Below are positions 7,628-13,913 of a stretch of 16,272 nt of DNA, in pieces. Each line of letters starts with the position of its first letter. Position 1 is the stretch's first letter. The position numbers and the translations under genes were made by a program. This stretch comes from JAFARE01 sp035566535 (GTDB lineage Bacteria; Chloroflexota; Dormibacteria; Aeolococcales; Aeolococcaceae), in NCBI GenBank assembly GCA_035566535.1, contig DATMRA010000003.1, positions 1 through 16,272 on the forward strand. Direction: 5' to 3'. Below the pieces are notes generated by a model that did not search any database, was not told the DNA's origin, and saw only the letters and a list, made by a program, of their open reading frames with translations.

Positions 7628-8107
7628 TCATGCGGGTGCGGGTGGCACGGCGGCCGCACCGCGCTGGCTGACGAGGTCGTTGAGCTGGGTGAAGGCGTCG
7701 GGTTCGAGCTCGCCCTGGCCCTCGCTCCAATTCTTCTCGCCGGCGATCTCGACGACGTTACCCAGGCCGACGAACACGACCGTCTCGCCGAGCTCGGCCC
7801 AATCGCGCTGCCACGACGAGAGCAGGAGGCGGCCCTGCGAGTCCAGCTCGAGCGGATACGTGTTGCCGAACAGCTGGCGGATGAAGCGGCGTTCCTGTGC
7901 TGGCGTCTCGGACGTGCGCCGGTAGCGCTCCTCCTGCATCCGCCATTCCTCCGGCGGCCAGATCATGAGACGGCGCTCGGGGCCGGGCGCCACCACGCTG
8001 CCCTCCGGAAGCCAGCGGCGAAGCTGCGCAGGGACTGCGACGCGGCCTTTGGCGTCGATCCGGTGGCGGTAGGTGCCGAAGAATCCGGCGGGCACTGGCG
8101 TTGGCAT
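7628..8107 (-). CDS. mraZ: MraZ, AbrB-like regulator of the dcw cluster
   Basis: MraZ is a ring-forming DNA-binding protein that regulates its own dcw operon. The product is 159 aa and has the two swapped-hairpin repeats of the family: FFGTYRHRIDAKGRVAVP at 9-26 and YPLELDSQGRLLLSS at 84-98. Each carries the D-x-x-GR signature. The first repeat normally sits at the very N-terminus, so the ATG at 8107 is chosen; it has GAGGGG nine bases upstream (8117-8122). An in-frame GTG at 8134 would add nine residues and is less likely. The tail after about 125 is Glu-rich and then Ala/Pro-rich, beyond the conserved core. Upstream are three phased GTGG boxes that look like its own operator. It is the first gene of the cluster. 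Confidence 0.96.
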   Translation of the reverse strand: MPTPVPAGFFGTYRHRIDAKGRVAVPAQLRRWLPEGSVVAPGPERRLMIWPPEEWRMQEERYRRTSETPAQERRFIRQLFGNTYPLELDSQGRLLLSSWQRDWAELGETVVFVGLGNVVEIAGEKNWSEGQGELEPDAFTQLNDLVSQRGAAAVPPAPA

Positions 8108-8116
8108 TGCTGGTTG

Positions 8117-8122
8117 CCCCTC
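8117..8122 (-). promoter_or_regulatory. Ribosome-binding site of mraZ
   Basis: GAGGGG on the minus strand lies nine bases before the ATG at 8107. It decides the start against the in-frame GTG at 8134, which has no such site. Confidence 0.7.
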
Positions 8123-8161
8123 ACCACTGCCCACATCGATGCTGAATCACTATCGGTTGCC

Positions 8162-8185
8162 CCACTTCTCACCACTTTCCTCCAC
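8162..8185 (-). promoter_or_regulatory. MraZ operator: three GTGG boxes at 10-nt spacing
   Basis: On the minus strand, GTGG occurs at 8185-8182, 8175-8172 and 8165-8162, exactly ten bases apart. The second and third boxes read AAAGTGGTGA and GAAGTGGGGC. Published MraZ sites are tandem GTGG/TGGG-type boxes with a 10-nt period (E. coli and Mycoplasma), so this array fits closely. It lies just downstream of the predicted start of transcription, about 55 nt before the mraZ ATG, where bound MraZ could block transcription. Two further GTGG words at 8131-8134 and 8124-8127 are out of phase. Confidence 0.75.
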
Positions 8186-8194
8186 GTGGGCGCA

Positions 8195-8223
8195 ACCGTA
8201 TCAGGTCGCATCCCACGCGTCAA
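8195..8223 (-). promoter_or_regulatory. Predicted sigma-70-type promoter of the mraZ/dcw operon
   Basis: On the minus strand, TTGACG (8223-8218) is followed by a 17-base spacer and TACGGT (8200-8195), which fits the TAnnnT form common in GC-rich bacteria. Transcription would start near 8188, right at the first GTGG box, giving a leader of about 80 nt. The rest of the 183-nt stretch from 8108 to 8290 shows nothing else. Confidence 0.55.
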
Positions 8224-8290
8224 CGCGAACAAATGTACGTATCGCGTCAGGATCTATCGGCGCAGCCGAGGTGCCCTCGAGGCGGGCGGA

Positions 8291-8578
8291 CTAGCGCGCG
8301 AGGGTGCCCCCCGGCGCCTGATAGAGGCCCGCGTTCAGCACCTTGTGGTTGATCACATCGACGCCGCGCTCGTTGGGCACCGGCGGCATCTCGATGCGCA
8401 CCTCACGCGTGTCGTCATTGACGTCGACAGCCACCGAATCGTGCCACTGGTTGGCGAAGTACGCACGAACGGTCACCGGTGGGTCGAGCCGCCGCCAGGC
8501 TCCGCTCTTCGGCTCCCCGAGGTCGTGCGCCATCTGTTCGAAACCCGACACGACAGCCGATGGTAGCGAGACGCACAT
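8291..8578 (-). CDS. Hypothetical protein, 95 aa
   Basis: I do not recognise this protein. It is probably real: the residue composition is mixed and not Arg/Ala/Pro-biased like the shadow frames, with runs of alternating hydrophobic and charged residues (VTVRAYFANQW, SVAVDVNDD, EVRIEMPPVP) suggesting a small beta-rich fold. There is no signal peptide, membrane helix or cysteine cluster. The start is unsure. ATG at 8578 gives 95 aa. GTG at 8551 is preceded by TACCAT (8560-8565) at a spacing that could allow a leaderless message. ATG at 8533 gives 80 aa. It points the same way as mraZ and ends 68 nt before the mraZ promoter, so it is likely a separate unit, divergent from rnpB. Confidence 0.55.
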   Translation of the reverse strand: MCVSLPSAVVSGFEQMAHDLGEPKSGAWRRLDPPVTVRAYFANQWHDSVAVDVNDDTREVRIEMPPVPNERGVDVINHKVLNAGLYQAPGGTLAR

Positions 8579-8624
8579 CGCCCGAGCCGAGCGAACGACG
8601 TCGATTCGCCGCTGGACCGGGCGG

Positions 8625-8630
8625 TACCAT
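8625..8630 (+). promoter_or_regulatory. Predicted -10 element of rnpB
   Basis: TACCAT fits TAnnnT and ends five bases before the 5' end of the P1 helix of rnpB at 8636. No convincing -35 box is visible at 16-18 bases upstream. Confidence 0.45.
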
Positions 8631-8635
8631 CAAGC

Positions 8636-9013
8636 GTGCAAGCCGGCTGGACGGTCGCGGACGGTTCGCCGTTCGAGGAAAGTCCGGGCTCCATAGAGCA
8701 AGGCGCTGGGTAACGCCCAGTCGGGGTGACCCGAAGGAGAGTGCCACAGAAATGACACAGCCCCGGTGAACAACCGAGGCAACGGTGAAATGGTGGGGTA
8801 AGAGCCCACCGGCGGCCGGGTGACCGGCCGGCCAGGTAAACCCCGCCCGGAGCAAGGCCGAACAGGGGCCGGACGTTTCGGCGTCCGGGAGTTGCTCGCT
8901 CCTCGTGTCCCGGGTCAGGCCGCTCGAGGCGCCGGGTAACCGGCGTCCCAGACAGATGATCGTCCCCCGCCAGAGCGGTGGGGACAGAACCCGGCTTACA
9001 GGCCGGCTTGCAC
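8636..9013 (+). ncRNA. rnpB: RNase P RNA (bacterial type A)
   Basis: This is the catalytic RNA of RNase P, which removes the 5' leaders of tRNA precursors. The conserved core is plain: GAGGAAAGTCC at 8675-8685, followed by GGGCTCC; GGTAACGCC and GTGACCCGAAGGAGAGTGCC; the GGTAAGAGCCCACC block near 8797; GGTAAACCCCGCCCGGAGCAAGGCC; AGATGATCGTCC near 8954; and GACAGAACCCGGCTTA near 8983. The ends were set from the P1 helix: 8636-8647 pairs perfectly with 9002-9013 over 12 bp. The length of about 378 nt is normal for type A. It is transcribed away from the 95-aa gene and towards the acetyltransferase. Exact ends may differ by a few bases. Confidence 0.96.
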
Positions 9014-9037
9014 TTACTTTTCTCTCCCGGCCCGCCA

Positions 9038-9053
9038 CGCCGATATTTCGGCG
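9038..9053. other. Perfect 6-bp hairpin between rnpB and the acetyltransferase gene
   Basis: CGCCGA and TCGGCG enclose a TATT loop, ending six bases before the GTG start of the acetyltransferase. A pyrimidine/T-rich stretch (9014-9026) lies before it, not after it, so it is not a classical terminator of rnpB. It could cover the translation start of the acetyltransferase or mark an rnpB 3' processing signal; both ideas are speculative. Confidence 0.4.
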
Positions 9054-9059
9054 AGACTT

Positions 9060-9620
9060 GTGCGCGTGTTGCGTGACGCGACGAACGGCATCGTCCTGGT
9101 GCCGCTGCGTGCCGACGACGCAACCACGATGCGGGACCTCCTGGTGACCAACTGGCGCTTCCTCGAACCGTGGATGCCGCAGCGCGACGAGAGCTGGTTC
9201 GACGTGGAGGCGCGCCGCGCGGACCTGGAATACGAAGCGGCCGAACACGACGCCGGAGCCGGATACCACTTCGCGGTCGCACTTCACAACCGCATCGTCG
9301 GACGCATCGACCTGTCCAACGTGGTGCGCCGCGTCTGGCAGAACGCGACGCTCGGTTACTGGATCGCGGAGGCGGATGGCGGAAGGGGCTATGCCACCGC
9401 TGCAGTGCGCCTGATTACGAACTTTGCGTTCGGCACCGCCGGGCTGCACCGGCTCCAGGCGGCGGTGATGCCGCGCAACGCCGCCTCTCTGCGCGTGCTG
9501 GAGAAAGCCGGGTTCCGCCGCGAAGGCCTCGCCGCGCGCTACCTGCGCATCAACGGCGCGTGGGAAGACCATGTTCTGATGGCGATCACGCTCGAGGAAT
9601 GGACGGAGCGCGGTCGCTAG
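9060..9620 (+). CDS. GNAT family N-acetyltransferase, RimJ/RimL type
   Basis: The 186-aa product is a GNAT enzyme that moves an acetyl group from acetyl-CoA to an amine. The best match by pattern is the RimJ/RimL group, which acetylates protein N-termini; the real substrate is unknown. Visible features are VLVPLRADDA near the N-terminus, LGYWIAEADGGRGYATAA with the acetyl-CoA pyrophosphate loop RGYATA at 109-114, and the RimJ-like NAASLRVLEKAGFRREG (140-156). The start may be GTG at 9060, GTG at 9066 or TTG at 9069; none has a good ribosome site. It begins 46 nt after rnpB and has no clear promoter of its own, so it may depend on rnpB read-through. It ends two bases from the convergent DUF1028 gene. 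Confidence 0.9.
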   Translation: MRVLRDATNGIVLVPLRADDATTMRDLLVTNWRFLEPWMPQRDESWFDVEARRADLEYEAAEHDAGAGYHFAVALHNRIVGRIDLSNVVRRVWQNATLGYWIAEADGGRGYATAAVRLITNFAFGTAGLHRLQAAVMPRNAASLRVLEKAGFRREGLAARYLRINGAWEDHVLMAITLEEWTERGR

Positions 9621-9622
9621 GG

Positions 9623-10516
9623 CTATCCGAGCAGCAGCGTGACGGTGGCTTCTCCGTTGCGCAACAGGCCCGCGGCGGGCAGACGCCGTACCAGTTCGGC
9701 CCATCCAGGTTCACGCGTGACGATGTCGGCAAACAGCGCTCGCGCTTCGTCGACGCGCCCGCTGTCCGCGAGCAGGATCGCCGACCAGAACGTCGCCTCG
9801 TCGTTGCCCTGCAGCAGCGGTCGAGCCGCCTGGTACTCCGCGAGCGAGCCTTCCATATCGCCGGCCAGTTCCCGTTCCTCGGCGGCCTCCATGTGCTGGT
9901 AAGCACGCTGCACCGTCACCAGGCGGCGCAACTCCCCGAGCGGATCGGGGCTGTCGTCCACGCGCAGGTCCACCACGCGATCTCGCCATGGTTGGCCCGA
10001 ACTCGAGGCGGGCACGATCAGCATCGCGGCTGACTGACGCCCGCGCACGTCTCCTCCGGCGGCCTCGCCGCCGTCCAAAGCGGCCATGAGCCGACCGCGG
10101 AGCGGGCCACCGGTGTTCTGGTACGCCGCCAGCATTGCGGGCCACACGCCCGCGGTGCGCATCATGTTGGCCTGTGCCGACACGCCGTCCCCGGTGACGT
10201 GGCCGGCCTCGGCGATGCAGCCATCGCCGGTGTGCACCGCCACACTACCGTGCGCGTCGACCATCGCCACCTGGCGCCGCGCCTGACCGCTGTCCGCGGA
10301 CACAAGAGCTGCGAGCGCTGCGGGCGCGCCGAGCCCGAGCTTCATCAGCGACAAGCCCTTCGGTCCATACGCCGGTTCCGCGAACGACTGCGTCGCGACC
10401 GCGCCGACGCCGGCTTCCGCCCACGTGACCACGGTGCCGACCGAGAACCAGTGTGACTGGACGGCAACGCCGAGCTCACCCGTGGCGGCGTCTCGCGCGA
10501 CGATCGAGTACGTCAT
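9623..10516 (-). CDS. DUF1028 protein (Ntn-hydrolase-like) with C-terminal helical extension
   Basis: The 297-aa product begins with the DUF1028 pattern: TYSIVARDAATGELGVAVQS, then VVTWAEAGVGAVATQS, a GLSLMKLGL segment and TGDGCIAEAGHVTGDGVSAQANMM. The domain spans roughly 1-220. It resembles Ntn hydrolases in fold, but its biochemical role is not established. The remaining 80 or so residues are helical and look TPR-like (ADSGRVDEARALFADIV). There is no signal peptide in front, so it is probably cytoplasmic. The ATG at 10516 overlaps the rnhA stop by four bases (ATGA), so it is the last gene of the trpD operon. The family call is firm; the function is unknown. Confidence 0.88.
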   Translation of the reverse strand: MTYSIVARDAATGELGVAVQSHWFSVGTVVTWAEAGVGAVATQSFAEPAYGPKGLSLMKLGLGAPAALAALVSADSGQARRQVAMVDAHGSVAVHTGDGCIAEAGHVTGDGVSAQANMMRTAGVWPAMLAAYQNTGGPLRGRLMAALDGGEAAGGDVRGRQSAAMLIVPASSSGQPWRDRVVDLRVDDSPDPLGELRRLVTVQRAYQHMEAAEERELAGDMEGSLAEYQAARPLLQGNDEATFWSAILLADSGRVDEARALFADIVTREPGWAELVRRLPAAGLLRNGEATVTLLLG

Positions 10517-10938
10517 GTCTCGGCCATCAGCCGCTGGGTCTCGGCGACCGCGAGCTCGTCCACGCGGTCGTTGCCGGCGTCACCGCTGTGGCCGCGCACG
10601 TGCTCGAAGCTGACACGCGCGTCGATCAGTGAATCGATGGCGGGAAACAGATCGAGATTCTTCTTGCGTTTCCACGACCGGTTGAGCCAGTTGATCACTC
10701 CCTGGCTGTCGGTGCGCACGATGATGCGCCACGAGGGGTCGGCCCCGGCGCGCGCACGAAACGCGCGCAGGGCTTCGCGGACCGCCTTCAGCTCCTCGCG
10801 GTTGTTGGTGGTGTGACGTTCGGCGCCGGCCGCTTCCTCCACCGTGCCGTCGGGCCATTCGAGCCGATATGCCCACGCCCCGGCGCCCGGATTTCCCGAG
10901 CAGGCGCCGTCGGTGTACGCGATCACCGTCTTTGTCAC
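10513..10938 (-). CDS. rnhA: RNase HI
   Basis: RNase HI cuts the RNA strand of RNA-DNA hybrids such as R-loops and primers. The 141-aa product has the full catalytic set: Asp10 in YTDGACSGNPG, Glu48 in NNREEL, Asp77 in RTDSQG, and Asp124 in GNDRVDELA, with the flexible His in VRGHSGD (H117). A basic handle-like stretch (SWKRKKNLDLF, 88-98) is present. The open frame extends upstream to 11040, but the GTG at 10938 is preferred: it overlaps the zinc-ribbon gene stop (GTGA) and places Asp10 as in E. coli. The pairing of RNase HI with this type of zinc-ribbon protein is also known in mycobacteria (Rv2228c-Rv2229c), from memory. Confidence 0.95.
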   Translation of the reverse strand: MTKTVIAYTDGACSGNPGAGAWAYRLEWPDGTVEEAAGAERHTTNNREELKAVREALRAFRARAGADPSWRIIVRTDSQGVINWLNRSWKRKKNLDLFPAIDSLIDARVSFEHVRGHSGDAGNDRVDELAVAETQRLMAET

Positions 10939-11630
10939 GGCACCAGGATCCGGTCGCAGTTGGGGCACTGCACGATTCCCTCGGACGTCCGCACCAGGCG
11001 GCGCTCTTCGATGGAGAGGGGCAGGTGGCAACCGCCGCACGAGTCGCCGGCGAGCGCCACGACGGCGGGTTCGCGCCGCTGCGCCACACGCTGATACAGC
11101 GCGAGGTCGGCGGCATCGATGCTTTGCGCGATGGCTGCGCGTTCGGCGATTGCAGCGTCCAGTTCCGCCTGCAGGCGCGCGACGCGATCCCTGAGCGGCG
11201 CCAGCTCGCCTGCCCGCCTCGCTTCATGCGACGCAAGCTCTCGCGCCGCGTCTGCATCGTGCCTCCCCGCCACCTCTGCCGTCTCGAGCAACTCGAGCGC
11301 GGAGCTCTCTGCCTCGGACAACCGCGCGCGCAGCGTCTCCAGCTCCTGTTGCATCTCCAGCAGCTCATGCGGATTGCGCACCGACCCGCCATACAGACGC
11401 CGGTCGAGAGCGCGGGCTCGGGTTTCGAGGGCCTTCATCTCAGACTCCGCTTCGGCGGCTCGCCCGGCCGCGAGCTGGGTTTCCGTCGCCGCCGCCCCTG
11501 CCAGCGAGCGCTGACGATCCAGCTCGGCGTCTCCGCGCACCGCAGCCTCCGCCGCTGCCAGTTGTGTACGCAGACTGGCGATGCGGGAATCCGCCACCTG
11601 CAGGCGGCGCAACGCCGCACCGGCACTCAT
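10935..11630 (-). CDS. C4-type zinc-ribbon coiled-coil protein (CT398/HP0958-like)
   Basis: The 231-aa product is a long helical hairpin followed by a zinc ribbon. Residues 1-185 are Ala/Glu/Arg/Leu-rich heptad-like helices, broken by the family motif LYGGSVRNPHELLEMQQELE (79-98). The C-terminal ribbon has Cys198-x2-Cys201 and Cys222-x2-Cys225. HP0958-type members act in flagellar control in Helicobacter, but the wider family has no agreed function; a nucleic-acid or protein scaffold role is only a guess. The ATG at 11630 overlaps the trpD stop by four bases, and its own stop overlaps the rnhA start. The conserved pairing with RNase HI suggests a shared nucleic-acid role. Confidence 0.88.
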   Translation of the reverse strand: MSAGAALRRLQVADSRIASLRTQLAAAEAAVRGDAELDRQRSLAGAAATETQLAAGRAAEAESEMKALETRARALDRRLYGGSVRNPHELLEMQQELETLRARLSEAESSALELLETAEVAGRHDADAARELASHEARRAGELAPLRDRVARLQAELDAAIAERAAIAQSIDAADLALYQRVAQRREPAVVALAGDSCGGCHLPLSIEERRLVRTSEGIVQCPNCDRILVP

Positions 11631-12658
11631 CCAACAGCCATGCGATTCGAGACTGCGATCAGCGACGTGAGGCAGGTTTTGGCCCTGCCCGAATCGATCG
11701 ATTCGCGCGCGCGCTCAACCGCCTCCGGAAAATTCGACGCCGCGCCCGCGGCGACAATCGCTGCGGCGGCGTTGAGCACGACGACGTCGCGGCCCGGACC
11801 CGGCTCTCCCTCGAGGATCGCGCAGACGCGCGCCGCATTGTCCGGCGCGTCGCCCCCTCGCAATGCCCAGAGCGGTGCCGGCTCGAAGCCCAGCTCGCGC
11901 GGATCGAGTGAGAATTCGCGCACACCGCCGGGGGTGACCTCGTAGCACTGCGACGGGCCGGCGATGCCAAGCTCATCCAGTCCGTCGGGGCCTGTGAAGA
12001 CGAGTGCCCGATGGAGCCCAAGCCGGCGCAACACCGCCGCCATGATCGGAGCCAGCGCGGCGTCACCCACGCCGAGCGCCTGGTGGCGCACGCGGGCGGG
12101 GTTGGCCAGCGGTCCCAGCACGTTGAAGACTGTGCGTATTCCCAGCTCGCGGCGCGCCTGCGCCGCGTGGCGCAACGCGGGGTGGTAGGCCGGCGCGAAG
12201 AAGAACCCGATACCAGCCTCCTCGATGCACCGAAGCACGCCCTCAGGCGGCAGCGAAATGACGACGCCGAGGGCCTCGAACACATCGGCGCTGCCACAGC
12301 GGGACGAGGCTGCGCGATTGCCGTGCTTAGCGACGGGGCATCCAGCCCCGGCGGTGACCAGCGCAGCCGCGCTCGAGATGTTGAATGTCTGCGCTCCGTC
12401 GCCCCCGGTGCCGCAGGTGTCGACTGCGTCCATCGGCAGCGTCACCGGCGTGGCGTGGTCGCGCATCGACTCCACCATGCCCGTGATTTCGTCCGCCGTC
12501 TCGCCCTTGGCGCGCAGCGCCGCGAGCAGGGCGCCGATCTGGGCGGATGTCGCCGAGCCTTCCATGATCGTGTCCATCACCCGCCGCGCCGTCGCGTGGT
12601 CCAGGTCGGCTCCGGCGACGAGCAGTTCCAAGGCGGAGCGCATCACGTCCTCAGTCAT
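11627..12658 (-). CDS. trpD: TrpD, anthranilate phosphoribosyltransferase
   Basis: TrpD joins anthranilate to PRPP in the second step of tryptophan synthesis. The 343-aa product is full length. Motifs are DTCGTGGDGAQTFNISS (80-96, binding PRPP), KHGNRAASS (111-119), FNVLGPLANP (178-187) and the Mg-binding DGLDE (225-229). KHGNRAASSRCGSADV has Arg-Cys where Lys-Ser or Lys-Ala is common, a mild change. The frame is open to 13105, but the upstream part is Arg/Pro-rich and lies antisense to the hydrolase. The ATG at 12658 gives the normal N-terminus. No other trp gene is nearby. It heads a four-gene operon through ATGA, GTGA and ATGA overlaps, and faces the hydrolase gene across 71 nt. Confidence 0.96.
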   Translation of the reverse strand: MTEDVMRSALELLVAGADLDHATARRVMDTIMEGSATSAQIGALLAALRAKGETADEITGMVESMRDHATPVTLPMDAVDTCGTGGDGAQTFNISSAAALVTAGAGCPVAKHGNRAASSRCGSADVFEALGVVISLPPEGVLRCIEEAGIGFFFAPAYHPALRHAAQARRELGIRTVFNVLGPLANPARVRHQALGVGDAALAPIMAAVLRRLGLHRALVFTGPDGLDELGIAGPSQCYEVTPGGVREFSLDPRELGFEPAPLWALRGGDAPDNAARVCAILEGEPGPGRDVVVLNAAAAIVAAGAASNFPEAVERARESIDSGRAKTCLTSLIAVSNRMAVG

Positions 12659-12714
12659 GTCCCGCGCGACGGTAGCACCGCTCCTGTGGGCAAGCCGAGG
12701 CCGCCGCGCGCCCA

Positions 12715-12720
12715 TATACT
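12715..12720 (+). promoter_or_regulatory. Predicted -10 box of the alpha/beta hydrolase gene
   Basis: TATACT matches the -10 consensus at five of six bases and lies only nine bases before the ATG at 12730. A start of transcription at or very near the ATG would give a leaderless or nearly leaderless message. There is no ribosome site and no clear -35 box. Confidence 0.5.
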
Positions 12721-12729
12721 CGACCGGCG

Positions 12730-13539
12730 ATGACTGCGCGCACCCTGGAACCCTTCGATGCGTCGGTTGTGGCGCCATGGCGCCTCGGAGAAGGGCCCCG
12801 GGCGGTGCTGCTACTGCACGGGTTCGCGGGCACGCCGCCCGAGCTCCGACGCCTGGGCGAGCACCTCGCGGCGCAGGGATGGCACTGTTACGCCCCGGCC
12901 CTGCCCGGTCATGCCGATGTCCCGGAAGCGCTGGACCGGAGCGCGTGGCAGGAGTGGGCGGATTCGGCCCTCTCCGCATTTGATGAGCTGACCCGGACTC
13001 ACGAGGTCGTCGCGGTCGCCGGCCAGTCGATGGGCGCCGCGCTCGCCCTGCATGTGGCCGCGACGGACCTGCGCGTGGCGGCGGTGGCGAGCCTGGCCGC
13101 GCCACTCTGGCTGAGCGGGTTCATGCAGCACTTCATCCCCGCGATCCGTCACCTTGTTCGCTGGCACAACCCCGGCGACGAGGTCGACCTGTGGGATCCC
13201 ACCGCAGTCCACGAGCTCTACTCGTACCGCATCCGGTCGACGCACGCCATCAACGAGCTCAAGAGCATGCTCGCGCTGGTTCGGGACGAGCTGGCTCAGA
13301 TACGCGCACCGGTTCTCATCCTGCACGGCGGTCGAGACAGCATGGTCGACCCGCGGTGCGCGGACGAACTGATGGACCGGCTGGTGTGCAGCGCCGACGT
13401 CGAAAAGCACATCTATCCGCGCAGTGGACACGCAGTCTCGGTCGATATCGACCACGACGACGTGAACGGCCGGGTGCTGCAGTGGTTCGAGCGCTACGCC
13501 GCGCTACCCGAAACTGCGCGGCTCTCCGCCACCGGCTGA
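12730..13539 (+). CDS. Alpha/beta hydrolase, carboxylesterase (Est30-like)
   Basis: The 269-aa product is a cytoplasmic serine hydrolase, probably a carboxylesterase acting on small esters; the substrate cannot be told. The oxyanion region reads LLLHGFAGTP (27-36), the nucleophile elbow GQSMG puts Ser100 in place, Asp203 is in HGGRDSMVD, and His234 is in SGHAVSVD. A lid region lies at about 125-190. The pattern is closest to the Est30/monoacylglycerol-lipase-like group. No signal peptide is present. The ATG at 12730 follows a good -10 box by nine bases. The 3' end overlaps the convergent small zinc-ribbon gene by 36 nt. Confidence 0.88.
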   Translation: MTARTLEPFDASVVAPWRLGEGPRAVLLLHGFAGTPPELRRLGEHLAAQGWHCYAPALPGHADVPEALDRSAWQEWADSALSAFDELTRTHEVVAVAGQSMGAALALHVAATDLRVAAVASLAAPLWLSGFMQHFIPAIRHLVRWHNPGDEVDLWDPTAVHELYSYRIRSTHAINELKSMLALVRDELAQIRAPVLILHGGRDSMVDPRCADELMDRLVCSADVEKHIYPRSGHAVSVDIDHDDVNGRVLQWFERYAALPETARLSATG

Positions 13540-13800
13540 CTCGGCGTCTGGGGTCGATTCTCGCAGCAACTCGGCCGCCAGCTCCGGGCTGATCACAGGA
13601 TTCGGCGGCGGTCCCTCGTCGACGGGCTGATGCTTGCGACGTGCCACCGGCGCATCGCGCGGTTCTACGGTCCGCGCGCTTTCCCGCGCCAGTGCACCGC
13701 ATGCGATACATCGCCAAACCGGGGCGACGGAACCTCTGCCGGCGTACTCTCGATGTGAGAATCGCATCTCACCCTGGCAGATCTGACATCGTCGTAGCAC
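13504..13800 (-). CDS. Small zinc-ribbon protein, 98 aa
   Basis: This protein is of unknown function. The N-terminal third is a C2-C2 zinc ribbon, with Cys5-x2-Cys8 and Cys31-x2-Cys34 separated by 22 residues, as in many small nucleic-acid or protein-binding ribbons. The rest (about 42-98) is Pro/Glu/Ala-rich, probably disordered, with one likely short helix (SPELAAELLRES). The start is GTG at 13800, strongly supported by AAGGAG nine bases upstream (13810-13815). The last 36 bases run antisense to the end of the hydrolase gene. It is divergent from the small gene at 13899-14093. Confidence 0.75.
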   Translation of the reverse strand: MLRRCQICQGEMRFSHREYAGRGSVAPVWRCIACGALARESARTVEPRDAPVARRKHQPVDEGPPPNPVISPELAAELLRESTPDAESAGGGEPRSFG

Positions 13801-13849
13801 AGCCGGAAACTCCTTAGCCGATCTTTACCGATCTTCGCAGACTTCGAGG

Positions 13850-13877
13850 TTGCGGCACGCGCGAAGTCGCGTACCTT
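13850..13877 (+). promoter_or_regulatory. Predicted promoter for the small gene and NUDIX gene
   Basis: TTGCGG (13850-13855), a 16-base spacer and TACCTT (13872-13877) form a plausible sigma-70-type promoter. Transcription would begin near 13884, shortly before the AGGGG ribosome site at 13886-13890, so the leader would be very short. Confidence 0.4.
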
Positions 13878-13913
13878 GCTCCCATAGGGGTAGTTGCGTT
13901 GGGGGTAAAGGGA

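Noticed and set aside
8991..9026. Possible intrinsic terminator at the rnpB 3' end (CCGGC-loop-GCCGG followed by a T/C-rich stretch)
   Set aside because: The stem is only 5 bp, its bases are needed for the P1 helix and the conserved 3' core, and the following stretch is mixed T and C and not a clean T-run.
12659..13105. N-terminal extension of the trpD frame
   Set aside because: It is Arg/Pro-rich, runs antisense to the hydrolase and is absent from the TrpD family; the ATG at 12658 gives a normal N-terminus.
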